A stretch of DNA of 58,200 nt from an uncultured Eubacteriales bacterium (GTDB lineage: Bacteria > Bacillota > Clostridia > Oscillospirales > Acutalibacteraceae), in assembly GCA_934491515.1 (NCBI GenBank), contig CAKSTF010000010.1, positions 1 to 58,200 of the forward strand, written 5' to 3'. The notes beneath the pieces were generated by a model. The model did no database searches and had not been told where the DNA came from. It saw only the letters and a program-made list of their open reading frames with translations. Positions within the stretch are counted from its first letter, which is position 1. Each line of letters opens with the position of its first letter. The position numbers and the translations under genes were made by a program. Shown piece after piece: positions 7,850-17,125 of this stretch.

Positions 7850-9216
7850 TTAAAAAAACGTTTGGTTTCTTTTCCGACTTCGGGACTCAGAAATAAAAGC
7901 GCCGTAAGATTCGGGAGCGCCATAAGTCCGTTCAGCGCGTCCGATATTTCCCACATTATCCTGCCGCTGCCAACGGCGCCTACAATGCAGAAAGCGGCAA
8001 ATACCGTTTTATATAAAGTTTGTGCCGCCTTGTTTTCGCACGTTAAAAACGCAAGGCAGCGCTGACCGTAGTAACTCCACCCGAGCAGCGACGTAAATGC
8101 GAACAGAATAATACTTATCCGTATAACGGCGGTGCCGATACCGCCCGGCAGTGCCGTGTCAAACAGCCGCGCCGTAATTTCGCCGTAAGAAATACCGCTT
8201 TGCAAAGTAACTTCAGGCAGTGACACAAGTACTGCAAACGCCGTCATACTGCATATAAGTACCGTGTCGCAAAAAACTTCAAAAACGCCCCACAAAGCCT
8301 GCATACATGGCTCATCAGTGTCGGCGGCGGCGTGCGCTATCGGCGCGGAGCCGAGTCCCGCCTCGTTTGAAAACACACCCCTTGAAAAACCCTCTTTAAG
8401 CGCGGCGGTTATGCCGTAACCGAAAAGCCCGCCGCCTAAGGATTTAAAGGAAAAAGCGGATTTTAAAATGTTTACGGCAACCGATGGCAGCGCTTTAAAA
8501 TTTATCGTTATTACCGCAAGTGCGCAAAAAATATAAAAAAGCGACATAAACGGTACCAGAGCCGCTGCCGTTTTGCCGATGCGTTCTGCGCCGCCGAATG
8601 AAATTACCGCGCACAAAACCGCAAGTATTATCCCCGTAAGCAATGGCTTTGCACCTAAAAGACCATGCGCCGCGCCTGCAATTTCACTTGCCTGCGCAAT
8701 GTTTCCTATCCCGAAACTGGCAGCCGTTCCGAAAACGGCAAACAGCACAGAGAGCAGCCTGCAGCTTTTATCAAGACCGTCCCTTATGTAATACATAGGA
8801 CCGCCGTAAAATTTGCCGTTTTTGTCCTTTCGTCGGTACTTAACCGCAAGCAGTATTTCGGCATATTTTGTGCACATTCCGAAAAAAGCCGATACCCACA
8901 TCCAAAAAACGGCGCCCGGTCCGCCTGCAAGTACGGCGCCTGTGACACCTGCAATATTTCCCGTTCCTACCGTACCGCCGAGCGCGGTGGACACGGCTTC
9001 AAAAGGGGAAATTCCGTTTTTGTGCGGCTTGTTTTTTCTTTTGAAAAGCGTACCTATCGTGTTTTTAAATATAAAGGGAATTTTTCTTATTTGTATGAAC
9101 CGTGTTATAAAGGTAAGGTAAATACCCGTGCATATAAGCAAGGCGAGCATAACGGGTCCCCACGCAAAACTGTTTACGGCGCCTATTATTTTAAGCAGGA
9201 TTTCGTTTATCTTCAA
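7834..9216 (-). CDS. Sodium:alanine/glycine symporter, AGCS family
   Basis: 460-residue inner-membrane transporter of the alanine or glycine:cation symporter family (AlsT/AgcS). Diagnostic segments are EAVSTALGGTVGTGNIAGV, GPGAVFWMWVSAFFGMCTKYAEILLAVKYR and FSRGVFSNEAGLGSAPIAHAAA. About ten hydrophobic spans run along the protein. The exact amino acid carried (Ala, Gly, Gln) cannot be read from sequence. GGGGG precedes the ATG. A terminator separates it from aspS upstream, but I found no convincing promoter of its own. Confidence 0.93.
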   Translation of the reverse strand: MKINEILLKIIGAVNSFAWGPVMLALLICTGIYLTFITRFIQIRKIPFIFKNTIGTLFKRKNKPHKNGISPFEAVSTALGGTVGTGNIAGVTGAVLAGGPGAVFWMWVSAFFGMCTKYAEILLAVKYRRKDKNGKFYGGPMYYIRDGLDKSCRLLSVLFAVFGTAASFGIGNIAQASEIAGAAHGLLGAKPLLTGIILAVLCAVISFGGAERIGKTAAALVPFMSLFYIFCALAVITINFKALPSVAVNILKSAFSFKSLGGGLFGYGITAALKEGFSRGVFSNEAGLGSAPIAHAAADTDEPCMQALWGVFEVFCDTVLICSMTAFAVLVSLPEVTLQSGISYGEITARLFDTALPGGIGTAVIRISIILFAFTSLLGWSYYGQRCLAFLTCENKAAQTLYKTVFAAFCIVGAVGSGRIMWEISDALNGLMALPNLTALLFLSPEVGKETKRFFNCHNA

Positions 9217-9252
9217 AAATATCGCCCCCTGTATATGTTATATAAAAAACGG

Positions 9253-9289
9253 CAAAAAAATAACGCCTTTCCAAACGGAAAGGCGTTAT
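9253..9289 (-). terminator. Terminator after aspS
   Basis: 12-bp perfect stem TAACGCCTTTCC/GGAAAGGCGTTA (9261-9272 and 9277-9288), loop AAAC, followed on the minus strand by a T run at 9260-9253. It ends the minD-mgsA-hisS-aspS transcript. Confidence 0.92.
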
Positions 9290-9302
9290 AATCAAGTGAT
9301 TT

Positions 9303-11069
9303 TTACTTTTCTTCTTTCGGAATATTTATTTTTATCGCAAGGTCGTTTAACTGGGCTTCGTCAACATTTGCCGGCGCGCCCGACATAAGTTCAGCGCTTG
9401 TCTGTACTTTCGGGAAAGCAATAACATCGCGCAAAGACTCGGACTCGGTCATTATCATACAAAGTCTGTCAAGACCGATGCCCATACCGCCGTGCGGAGG
9501 TGCGCCGTAACGGAACGCACCGGTAAGGAATCCGAATTTCTGTTCCGCTTCTTCATCGGTAAGGCCAAGCGCCCTGAACATGTGCGCCTGAAGTTCCGGA
9601 TCGGTTATCCTGAGCGAACCGCTTGAAAGTTCGGTGCCGTTAAGAACAAGGTCGTAAGCGTTTGCGTAAACCTTTTCGGGGTCGCTGTCAAGGTAGGGGA
9701 TACATTCGTCAAGCGGAGCCGTAAACGGATGGTGCATGGCATCATAGTGACCTGTTTCCTCGTTATATTCAAAGAACGGGAATTCGGTTATCCAAAGGAA
9801 ATTGTACTGCTTGGGTATTATATCAAGCCGTTTTGCAACCGTAAGACGAAGCGCGCCCAGTACCGACAGCGCAAGGTTTTTCTTATCCGCCACGATAAAC
9901 ACAACGTCGCCCTTTTCGGCGTTTGTACGTTCAAGAATAGCCTGCATTTCCTCAGGTTTCAGGAATTTTGCAAAGGTGCAGGTTGGTTCTTCATCGGTCC
10001 AGCGGATAAATGCAAGTCCTTTTGCGCCTATACCTTTGGCGGTTTCGGTAAGTTTGTCTATCTCTTTTCTTGTGTAGGTATCAGCCGCCGCTTTAGCCGT
10101 TATGGCGCGTACGGTGCCGCCGTTTTTAACCGTGTCGGCAAAAACGCCGAATCCGCAGTTTTCAACGATATCGGATATATCCTTTATCTTCATATCAAAA
10201 CGCGTGTCGGGCTTATCAGAGCCGTAGTCGTTCATGGCGTCTACATATTTCATCTGCTTAAAAGGCGTTTCGATTTCCACTCCAAGCACTTCTTTGAAAA
10301 GGCGCTTCATGTAGCCCTCTGCAATGGCAAAAACATCATCGCGCTCGATAAACGACATTTCGATATCTACCTGTGTAAATTCGGGCTGACGGTCGGCGCG
10401 GAGGTCCTCATCGCGGTAGCAGCGCGCAAGCTGCATATATCTGTCAAATCCGGAAAGCATAAGCAGCTGCTTATACATCTGCGGACTTTGCGGCAGGGCA
10501 AAGAAACTGCCCTTGTGTATACGGGACGGCACAAGATAGTCGCGTGCGCCCTCGGGCGTGGATTTTATAAGGGTGGGAGTCTCTATCTCGATAAATCCGT
10601 TATCGTCAAAATAATCTCTTGTAACCTTCGCTATTTTATGGCGCATTATTATGTTGCGCTGCAGATTGCTTCTTCTAAGATCAAGATAGCGGTATTTAAG
10701 GCGAAGTTCTTCCTTAGCGCCGGTATCGGGGGTGATATCGAACGGGGGAGTTTGTGCCTCGCCCAAAATTTTAAGAACTTTTACTTCAACCTCTATATCG
10801 CCGGTGGGGATTTCCGTGTTAACCGAAGAACGTTTTCTTACAACGCCCTGCGCCATACAAACAAATTCACTTTTAAGAAGAGCCGCTTTTTCAAAAACTT
10901 CCTTTTCGGTATTTTCGTCAAACGCAAGCTGTACTATACCCGTGCGGTCGCGAAGATCCGCAAAAATAAGTCCGCCAAGGTCGCGCTGGCGCTGTATCCA
11001 GCCGCAAACCGTTACGGTTTTGCCGATATCGCCGTCACGCAAAGTGCCGCAATAGTCGGTGCGTTTCAT
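9303..11069 (-). CDS. aspS: Aspartyl-tRNA synthetase
   Basis: 588-residue class II synthetase of the bacterial type. The N-terminal OB fold reads CGWIQRQRDLGGLIFADLRDRTGIVQ. Motif 2 is in FDRYMQLARCYRDEDLRADRQPEFTQVDIEMSF. The bacterial GAD insertion lies in the middle, and motif 3 is GMGIGLDRL near the C-terminus. Upstream in-frame starts at 11105 and 11078 have no better ribosome binding site, and homology starts at MKRTDYCGTLRDGDIG, so I use 11069; no SD sequence is strong here. It follows hisS by about 75 bases, the common Firmicutes order. Whether it also charges tRNA-Asn was not judged. Confidence 0.95.
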   Translation of the reverse strand: MKRTDYCGTLRDGDIGKTVTVCGWIQRQRDLGGLIFADLRDRTGIVQLAFDENTEKEVFEKAALLKSEFVCMAQGVVRKRSSVNTEIPTGDIEVEVKVLKILGEAQTPPFDITPDTGAKEELRLKYRYLDLRRSNLQRNIIMRHKIAKVTRDYFDDNGFIEIETPTLIKSTPEGARDYLVPSRIHKGSFFALPQSPQMYKQLLMLSGFDRYMQLARCYRDEDLRADRQPEFTQVDIEMSFIERDDVFAIAEGYMKRLFKEVLGVEIETPFKQMKYVDAMNDYGSDKPDTRFDMKIKDISDIVENCGFGVFADTVKNGGTVRAITAKAAADTYTRKEIDKLTETAKGIGAKGLAFIRWTDEEPTCTFAKFLKPEEMQAILERTNAEKGDVVFIVADKKNLALSVLGALRLTVAKRLDIIPKQYNFLWITEFPFFEYNEETGHYDAMHHPFTAPLDECIPYLDSDPEKVYANAYDLVLNGTELSSGSLRITDPELQAHMFRALGLTDEEAEQKFGFLTGAFRYGAPPHGGMGIGLDRLCMIMTESESLRDVIAFPKVQTSAELMSGAPANVDEAQLNDLAIKINIPKEEK

Positions 11070-11144
11070 ACCGTTCATTCTGTCAAGTTTCAATTTAAAC
11101 ACCATCCGTTTTAAATCCGCAAAAATCGGAATAATTTATATGTT

Positions 11145-12455
11145 TTATGACCCAAAAGCCGTATTTTCAATGTCCTTAAACGCCGCTTCGCACTTTATTT
11201 CCATAAGGCGGTCGGAAACGGACGACAGGGAAACATCGAAAATATCGCCGGTTTTCATATCTTTAAGTTTAGCGGAATCAGCCGCGATTTCATCGTCGCC
11301 CAGCACCATGCTGTACAAAGCACCGATTTTATCGGCGTATTTCATCTGCGCCTTAAGTCCTCTGCCGCAGATATCGCACTGCGCCTCAAATCCGTCAAGC
11401 CGCAGCAGCGCACAAAGTTGCGTGGCTTTCTTTTCTGCCGCCGCGCCCAAAGCCGCTATGTAAATATCGCACGCCGTATCGTCGGGGAACTGCGCACCGC
11501 TGTTTTGCAGCGTAAGCATAAGGCGTTCAACACCCATCGCAAAACCAAGAGCCGGAACATCCTGTCCGCCCATACTTTTAATAAGCCCGTCGTATCTGCC
11601 GCCGCCGCATACAGTGCTTTGCGCGCCGATACAGCCGGAAACAAATTCAAAAACGGTTTTTGTGTAATAATCAAGACCCCTTACGATATGCGGATCTACT
11701 TCATACCTGATTCCCGCCGCGTCAAGATGGCTTTTAACGTCCTCAAAGTGTTCTTTACATTCATCGCACAAATAGTCAAGAACCACGGGTGCCTTTGAAG
11801 CGATTTCCGAACAAACGGGGGACTTGCAGTCAAGTATACGCATAGGGTTGCGCGTAAGGCGGTCCTTACAGGTATCGCAAAGCGAGTCAATGTGTGCCGA
11901 AAAATACTCTTTAAGCGCGGCGCTGTACTTCTTGCGGCATTCGGGACAACCTATCGAATTGATTTTAAGGGCAATGTCCTTAATACCTATTTCGTCAAGT
12001 ATCTGGCGTGCAAGAGCAATCATTTCGGCATCGGCGGCAGGTTTGGCCGCACCGTAACATTCCGCGCCGAATTGATGAAATTCGCGAAGTCTGCCCGCCT
12101 GTGGTTTTTCGTAACGGTAGCAGCCGCCTAAATAACATACTTTAAGGGGCAGCGCGCCGTTTAAAAGGCCGTGTTCTATAACGCTTCTTGCCGTGCCTGC
12201 CGTAAGTTCGGGGCGAAGGGTAATGCTTCTGCCGCCCTTGTCCTCAAAGGTGTACATTTCTTTCTGAACCACGTCCGTGGTATCGCCTACGTTGCGGCTG
12301 AACACCTCGGTATGTTCAAAAACGGGGACGCGAATTTCCTTAAAACCGTAAAGCGCGGCGGTTTCAAAGGACTTGTCCTCAATGAATTTGTATTTATACG
12401 ATTCCGACGGCAAAATATCGTTGGTGCCTTTAACGGCACGGTTTATTTCTGACAT
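11145..12455 (-). CDS. hisS: Histidyl-tRNA synthetase
   Basis: 436-residue class II synthetase. Visible motifs are KGTNDILP at the N-terminus, motif 2 CYLGGCYRYEKPQAGRLREFHQFGAE, the histidine-A motif RGLDYYTKTVFEF, CGGGRYDGL, and motif 3 PALGFAMGVERL. The anticodon-binding domain occupies the last 90 residues. A Cys-rich stretch (CPECRKK, CDTCKDR, CDECKEH, residues about 170-240) lies in the insertion domain, as in many clostridial HisRS. GGAG precedes the ATG. It follows the mgsA-like gene by 22 bases. Confidence 0.96.
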   Translation of the reverse strand: MSEINRAVKGTNDILPSESYKYKFIEDKSFETAALYGFKEIRVPVFEHTEVFSRNVGDTTDVVQKEMYTFEDKGGRSITLRPELTAGTARSVIEHGLLNGALPLKVCYLGGCYRYEKPQAGRLREFHQFGAECYGAAKPAADAEMIALARQILDEIGIKDIALKINSIGCPECRKKYSAALKEYFSAHIDSLCDTCKDRLTRNPMRILDCKSPVCSEIASKAPVVLDYLCDECKEHFEDVKSHLDAAGIRYEVDPHIVRGLDYYTKTVFEFVSGCIGAQSTVCGGGRYDGLIKSMGGQDVPALGFAMGVERLMLTLQNSGAQFPDDTACDIYIAALGAAAEKKATQLCALLRLDGFEAQCDICGRGLKAQMKYADKIGALYSMVLGDDEIAADSAKLKDMKTGDIFDVSLSSVSDRLMEIKCEAAFKDIENTAFGS

Positions 12456-12477
12456 ATATAAAAACTCCGAACCAAAA

Positions 12478-12879
12478 TTATGAATTCTTTAAAATTTCGC
12501 GCCATTCAAGGTCGCCGCGTTCAAGACCGTGTATCAGAACTTCGGCCGTGGCAATGTTCGTTGCAACGGGTATGTTGTGAACATCGCAAAGGCGCAGAAG
12601 CGATACCTCGTCCGGCTCGTTCGGCTTGGGATTAAGCGGATCGCGGAAAAGTAGTAACAGATCTATTTCATCGCAGCCTATTCTCGACGCTATCTGCTGT
12701 GAGCCGCCCTGACTGCCGGCAAGAAATTTTGTAATATTAAGTCCCGTGGCCTCCGCCACGGCTTTGCCCGTAGTGCCGGTTGCCACAATATCATGTCTGC
12801 TCAGTATGCCGCAGTATGCGATACAAAACTGCACCATAAGTTCTTTTTTTGCGTCATGTGCAATAAGCGCAATAGTCAT
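12478..12879 (-). CDS. mgsA: Methylglyoxal synthase homologue lacking catalytic Asp and His
   Basis: 133-residue protein aligning over its full length with methylglyoxal synthase, which converts dihydroxyacetone phosphate to methylglyoxal. Conserved parts are IALIAHDAKK, ATGTTGKAVAEATGL, FRDPLNPKP and NIPVATNIATAEVLI. In the usual active-site segment GGDQQ the catalytic Asp (Asp71 of E. coli) is Ser60 here, and the catalytic His98 is Asn87 (KPNEPD). His8, Asp80 and Asp90, matching His19, Asp91 and Asp101, are kept. The serine codon TCA is clear in the DNA. Either the chemistry has changed or the protein has another role. It sits between minD and hisS, after AGGAGT. Proximity of mgsA to mre/min genes is common in Clostridia. 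Confidence 0.85.
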   Translation of the reverse strand: MTIALIAHDAKKELMVQFCIAYCGILSRHDIVATGTTGKAVAEATGLNITKFLAGSQGGSQQIASRIGCDEIDLLLLFRDPLNPKPNEPDEVSLLRLCDVHNIPVATNIATAEVLIHGLERGDLEWREILKNS

Positions 12880-12924
12880 AAAAACACTCCTTGTAAATAT
12901 ATGTGGTCTGCAAACGCAGAAAAT

Positions 12925-13656
12925 TTAAATGCTGTCGGGGCGCGGCAGGGGAACGTCGTTGCCCGAAAGACGTTTTGCTATTCTTAAAAGCGCGGCGTAT
13001 GCACGCGATTTTTTGCTGAGTTTGTGGGAAAGCGGCAATGTAAGCAGGTCGGCGCTTATCGGCACCAGCCCTAAAAGCCGCATACCCGTGCGGTCTATTG
13101 CCGAGTCCACATTGCCGTAAAGCCCGTCTTTTATATAACGTACGTCAAACTTGTTTATTATAAGCCGCGGCGCGTTTTTTGCATCAGGCAGCAGTTCCGG
13201 CAGCACGGCGGCGTCGCGCGTGGAAACCGGATCCATGTTGGTGACCGCAATAAACTGTATATCTTTCCCGAGTGCCGCAAAACCGCCGAAGTCAACGCCT
13301 GCAGGGAAATCAAATATAACGGCGTCGTAACGGTTTTTTATTCTTTCGCAGAATACGGAAAGATTTACATAGTTAACGCTGCCTGCGGTAAGAGGCGCCG
13401 GTATTATTTTAAGATTTTCATAAAAAGCGCTTTTATAGGATGCCGCGTCCGGATCGCCGCCCGAAAGCACGTCGGAAAGGTCGTACACAACTTCGTCCTC
13501 AATGCCTGCCATAAGGTCAAGACATCGAAGTCCCTCGTCAAGGTCCACTAAAAGGACGCTTTTGTTAAGGTTTGCAAAAGCCGCACCGAGACCTAAAGCC
13601 ACGGTGGATTTCCCCGTTCCGCCTTTTCCGGAAACTATGCCCAATAAAATGCCCAT
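12925..13656 (-). CDS. minD: MinD-like septum-site ATPase
   Basis: 243-residue ParA/MinD ATPase. The deviant Walker A motif is GIVSGKGGTGKST, followed by the switch Asp in LLVDLDEGLRCLDLMAG and Walker B DAVIFDFPAGVD. The C-terminus has a possible amphipathic membrane helix (AYAALLRIAKRL). MinD normally recruits MinC to the membrane and is moved by MinE or DivIVA; neither minC nor minE is present nearby, though they usually flank it. The ATG at 13654-13656 is preceded by AAAGGGTGG, so the longer frame to 13707 is not used. It is the first gene of its own transcript. Confidence 0.8.
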   Translation of the reverse strand: MGILLGIVSGKGGTGKSTVALGLGAAFANLNKSVLLVDLDEGLRCLDLMAGIEDEVVYDLSDVLSGGDPDAASYKSAFYENLKIIPAPLTAGSVNYVNLSVFCERIKNRYDAVIFDFPAGVDFGGFAALGKDIQFIAVTNMDPVSTRDAAVLPELLPDAKNAPRLIINKFDVRYIKDGLYGNVDSAIDRTGMRLLGLVPISADLLTLPLSHKLSKKSRAYAALLRIAKRLSGNDVPLPRPDSI

Positions 13657-13678
13657 ATTCGCCACCCTTTGAGAGATT

Positions 13679-13707
13679 ATTTTATCATAAAAGCAAAAAA
13701 CTGTCAA
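13679..13707 (-). promoter_or_regulatory. Promoter of minD-mgsA-hisS-aspS
   Basis: Minus-strand TTGACA (13702-13707) and TAAAAT (13679-13684), 17-base spacer, about 23 bases before minD. Confidence 0.8.
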
Positions 13708-13728
13708 TAAATCGGAAATATTTGACCT

Positions 13729-15714
13729 TTATTTTAAAACCGTATACGGCGCGGTAGCGTTCGTATCGTTTTCGGTGGGGAAGAAGTACTGATCCAGTAT
13801 GTCCTTGGCTATCTGCATCGCAAGGGTGCCGCTGTTTCCGTGTTCAAGAACAACGGAAATGGCAATCTTCGGGTTGTCGTAAGGGGCGAACGCCACGAAA
13901 ATATTGTGGTCGGCGCCGTCGTCACACTGGGAAGTACCCGTTTTACCGCCCATTTTTATGGGGTAGTTTGAAAACATATAACTGCCGGTTCCGTCCGCCG
14001 TAACGGCAAGCATGCCTTCTTTTATGGCGCTTATGGTCGAGTCTTTCATCTTAACCTCGTTAAGCACCTGCGGCTTGTTTTCGCTGTAAACCTTTGAAAG
14101 GTCATAGGAAACGGTTTTGTCTATAAGGGTCGCCTTGTAACGTTTTCCGCCGTTTGCAAAGGTGCCTATATAGTTTGCAACCTGAAGCGGAGTAAAGGCG
14201 TTTAACTGACCTATTGATATCTGAAGCGTGTTTCCGCCGAGTCCGTCGCTTTCGGGTTCGTCAAGAATAGCCGAGCTGTCGTCAACCTCAACGCCGGTTG
14301 CAACGCCTAAACCGAATTGCTTAAAGTATTCGGTAAGGGTTACGGCACCTACGCGCTTTCCGAGTTCAAAGAAGAAGTAGTTGCAGCTTACCGCAAGCGC
14401 CCGCCTTAGGTCCGTTGTGCCGTGCGTAAACATACACGAAGGCTGATAATCGCTGAAATAGCGGTATGTGTGGAGGCATGTAACGGTTTCTCCTAACTGG
14501 TAATTTCCCGTTTCAAGCGCCGCTACCGCCACGGCCGGTTTTATTGTAGAACCTATTGGGTACACGCCCTGAAAGGCGCGGTCGGTAAGCGGATGTGAGG
14601 GGTCGGAACTCAATGCCTCGTAATTTTCCGCAAGTTTTGAAACATCGTATGTTGGGTAGTTTGCGCCGCACAGTATTTTTCCCGTGGCTATTTCGGTAAC
14701 CACTGCAGAACCTGCCACAACGGGGCTTCCTTTCTTTTGCTGTTCCGAAATGTCGCGCGAAAGGGATGCCTGCGCCGTTTGCTGTATCTTTCTGTCAAGG
14801 GTCAGCATAACGGTTTTGCCGGGAATAGGCTCTTTGGTAATTTCGGTATCAACAATGCCGCCTTCGGCGTTTATATAGTATGTTATTTCGCCGTCGGTGC
14901 CGTGCAATGATTCTTCGGCATATTCCTCTATGCCGCCTTTGCCCACTTTATCGTTATATTGGTATCCCTTTTCCTTGTACTTGGCGCCGGTTTCCCAGTC
15001 CTCTTCATAAATGGGACCCACCGTACCTATAAGGTTTACCGCAAGGGTGGTGTCAACATACTGCCTGAAGGGTACAACGTCAACCGTAACGCCCGAAAGC
15101 AGGAATCCCGATTCGCAGATCCTGCGCATAAGTTCCGTGGGGATATCCTCGGCAAAAGTGTAGGGGTAGGATATTGAAAAATCAGCGATTTCCATACTGT
15201 ACCGAACACCCATTATTTTACGCTGCTGCTCTTCCGGGTATCCTTTAAGGTCATATTTTTTAACCATCTGGTTAAAGCAGTTTTCAGCCGTTGCATATTT
15301 TGCAAGCCCTAAAACCGAAATAAGTTTGGAGGTATCTTTGCCATCCTCGTAAGAAAAGGGCGCGGATTTTGTTATAGGCAGATTATCTGTATACTTTACG
15401 TTGCTTGAATCAAGCAGATCGCAAAGCGCCGATATAACATCGTTAAGATCGTCCTTAACGTACGCCTTATTGAAAACGATGTTATAACCGTCGCGGTTTA
15501 CTGCAATTTCTCTGCCGTAGCGGTCAAGTATTTCGCCCCTGGGCGCTTTAAGGCGCGCTGTTCTGACGGACGTGCTGCCGTTTACCGCAGAGGAGTATTT
15601 TTTTCGGTTTATCACCTGTACCGAATAAAGCCGCGCGGCATAAAGGATTATAAGCAAAGCAAGAAAACCCGCAAGTATTTTAAGCGCAGTGTTTTGTTTT
15701 TTTGTAAAAGGCAT
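13729..15714 (-). CDS. mrdA: Penicillin-binding protein 2 (elongasome transpeptidase)
   Basis: 661-residue class B PBP that cross-links peptidoglycan during side-wall growth with RodA and MreBCD. One N-terminal membrane anchor (about residues 12-30) is followed by the pedestal domain starting LKAPRGEILDRYGREIAVNRDGYN. The transpeptidase domain has the active serine in YPIGSTIKPAV, SxN as SCNYFF and KTG as GGKTGTSQ. The first possible codon is TTG at 15717; the adjacent ATG at 15714 fits AGGTG better. It starts 4 bases after mreD. It is the last gene of the polA-to-mrdA run; no rodA follows. Confidence 0.95.
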   Translation of the reverse strand: MPFTKKQNTALKILAGFLALLIILYAARLYSVQVINRKKYSSAVNGSTSVRTARLKAPRGEILDRYGREIAVNRDGYNIVFNKAYVKDDLNDVISALCDLLDSSNVKYTDNLPITKSAPFSYEDGKDTSKLISVLGLAKYATAENCFNQMVKKYDLKGYPEEQQRKIMGVRYSMEIADFSISYPYTFAEDIPTELMRRICESGFLLSGVTVDVVPFRQYVDTTLAVNLIGTVGPIYEEDWETGAKYKEKGYQYNDKVGKGGIEEYAEESLHGTDGEITYYINAEGGIVDTEITKEPIPGKTVMLTLDRKIQQTAQASLSRDISEQQKKGSPVVAGSAVVTEIATGKILCGANYPTYDVSKLAENYEALSSDPSHPLTDRAFQGVYPIGSTIKPAVAVAALETGNYQLGETVTCLHTYRYFSDYQPSCMFTHGTTDLRRALAVSCNYFFFELGKRVGAVTLTEYFKQFGLGVATGVEVDDSSAILDEPESDGLGGNTLQISIGQLNAFTPLQVANYIGTFANGGKRYKATLIDKTVSYDLSKVYSENKPQVLNEVKMKDSTISAIKEGMLAVTADGTGSYMFSNYPIKMGGKTGTSQCDDGADHNIFVAFAPYDNPKIAISVVLEHGNSGTLAMQIAKDILDQYFFPTENDTNATAPYTVLK

Positions 15715-15718
15715 CAAA

Positions 15719-16231
15719 TCACCTCGTATAGTACCTGTTGAAAAGCCATTTGTAGAAAAAGTAGATCGGTATCACAAGAACCGAAGTGTATATCACCGAG
15801 GGAAGAGCATATTGCATCAGATAACCCACGGAATCCTCCGCACCGTTTTTCGGCACGCAGAATAAAAACCGCAAAAGATAATAAAGCAGACTGCCGCATA
15901 TTCCGATAACCGCCGCCGAACGCACGTTGTTGTTGAAAACATAGCGTACCGTAAGGGCGACAGAAAGGGAAAACAGCATAAATACAATCGTGTGAAAATA
16001 TGCCGGCGTTGACGCGGCGCTGTCGGTTACAATACCGATAAAAAGCGATGTGATAACGCCTGTTACCTCGCCCGAAAGCATTGAAAAAGCAAGGCATATG
16101 CAAAGCGGAAGCATCGGGTTTGCGCCGCCTATTCTTACCGTAAATGTGCCGTTGTACTGTATTATCATGGCAAGCAGAACGGCAAGCGCGTTTAGTCCCC
16201 AAAAAATGAGCGACTGTTTTTTAACCTTCAT
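15719..16231 (-). CDS. mreD: Rod shape-determining protein MreD
   Basis: 170-residue hydrophobic protein with about five membrane spans, at the conserved position between mreC and mrdA. MreD is the poorly conserved integral-membrane partner of MreC in the elongasome. The start is uncertain: a GTG at 16240 overlaps the mreC stop codon (GTGA), and an ATG at 16231 begins MKVKKQSLIFWGLNALAVLLAM; neither has a strong SD, so translational coupling to mreC is likely. Identification rests on position plus topology. Confidence 0.85.
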   Translation of the reverse strand: MKVKKQSLIFWGLNALAVLLAMIIQYNGTFTVRIGGANPMLPLCICLAFSMLSGEVTGVITSLFIGIVTDSAASTPAYFHTIVFMLFSLSVALTVRYVFNNNVRSAAVIGICGSLLYYLLRFLFCVPKNGAEDSVGYLMQYALPSVIYTSVLVIPIYFFYKWLFNRYYTR

Positions 16232-16236
16232 ACCGT

Positions 16237-17094
16237 TCACCGTTTGCCGACGGAAATTCCGCCTTTGCCCTCAAAATCGGTTATTACCATAACGCCTTTG
16301 ATTTCGGAAAAATCGGTAAAAGGCTTAATTTCGGCGTATATAGAAGCGTTGTATTTATCGCTGCCTATGTTTTCAACCGTGCCGATAAGCAGACCTTCGG
16401 GGAAAATGCCCTCGCCCGATGTTTTTATGTAGTCGCCTATTGCAACAGAGCAGTTTCTCGAAAGGTTGGAAAGTTTGCAAAGTCCCTTCTTTGCAAGTTT
16501 AAGTTCACCCGTAACTATTCCCGAATCGTTTGTTCTTACTCCAAGCGCGCCGAGCGTCAGGTCGGGACACAGCAGGGTAGTAACCTTTGAAGTTGTGATT
16601 CCCACCTCGGAAACGTAGCCCGCAAGTCCAGCACCGGTTATTACGGGGTCGTATTTGTGTATGCCGGCGGCGGAACCCTTATTTATCGTAAACGAGCCGT
16701 ACGGGTCGTCGCTGTCACGCGATACAAGATATGCTTCGGTAAGATTGAAATCGGGGTTGTCCTCTTTAAGACCCAAAAAACTCTTGTAAAATTCGTTTTG
16801 TGTTTCAAGACCGGTCTCTTTTGATATTTCTGCCCTTAGTTTTTCAATTTCGGCTTTAAGTTCGGCATTTTCTATAAGCAGGTCATTATTGCTTTTTACC
16901 GAAGTAAAGAAATTTTTTACAGATCCCGAAATATCGGTCGCAACCTCCCTTATCGGGGCTGTCACCGTGCCGATAAGGCTGGCGCCCGGCGACATATGCG
17001 AACCGGTGATTCCGAAAATCAGTGATATAAGTACCACGGCAAGAAAAACAGAAACAATTATTCTGAATTGCCTGCTGCGAAAGAAAAATCGCAT
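16237..17094 (-). CDS. mreC: Rod shape-determining protein MreC
   Basis: 285-residue bitopic membrane protein. A short basic N-terminus and one span (about residues 10-30) are followed by a coiled coil (LLIENAELKAEIEKLRAEISKE, about residues 70-92) and the MreC beta domain, with GSAAGIHKYDPVITGAGLAGYVSEVG and GLLIGTVENIG. MreC links MreB to PBP2. The ATG at 17092-17094 has GGAG before it; the frame is open much further upstream but overlaps mreB there. Confidence 0.95.
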   Translation of the reverse strand: MRFFFRSRQFRIIVSVFLAVVLISLIFGITGSHMSPGASLIGTVTAPIREVATDISGSVKNFFTSVKSNNDLLIENAELKAEIEKLRAEISKETGLETQNEFYKSFLGLKEDNPDFNLTEAYLVSRDSDDPYGSFTINKGSAAGIHKYDPVITGAGLAGYVSEVGITTSKVTTLLCPDLTLGALGVRTNDSGIVTGELKLAKKGLCKLSNLSRNCSVAIGDYIKTSGEGIFPEGLLIGTVENIGSDKYNASIYAEIKPFTDFSEIKGVMVITDFEGKGGISVGKR

Positions 17095-17125
17095 TTCAAA
17101 ATCTCCTGTTAAACGTAATATCAGA

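Noticed and set aside
9729..11114. 461-residue open frame opposite aspS
   Set aside because: Antisense shadow of aspS; composition rich in Phe, Lys, Tyr and Val without recognisable domains.
12478..12879. mgsA as a pseudogene
   Set aside because: Frame, length, SD and most motifs are intact; only two catalytic residues are replaced.
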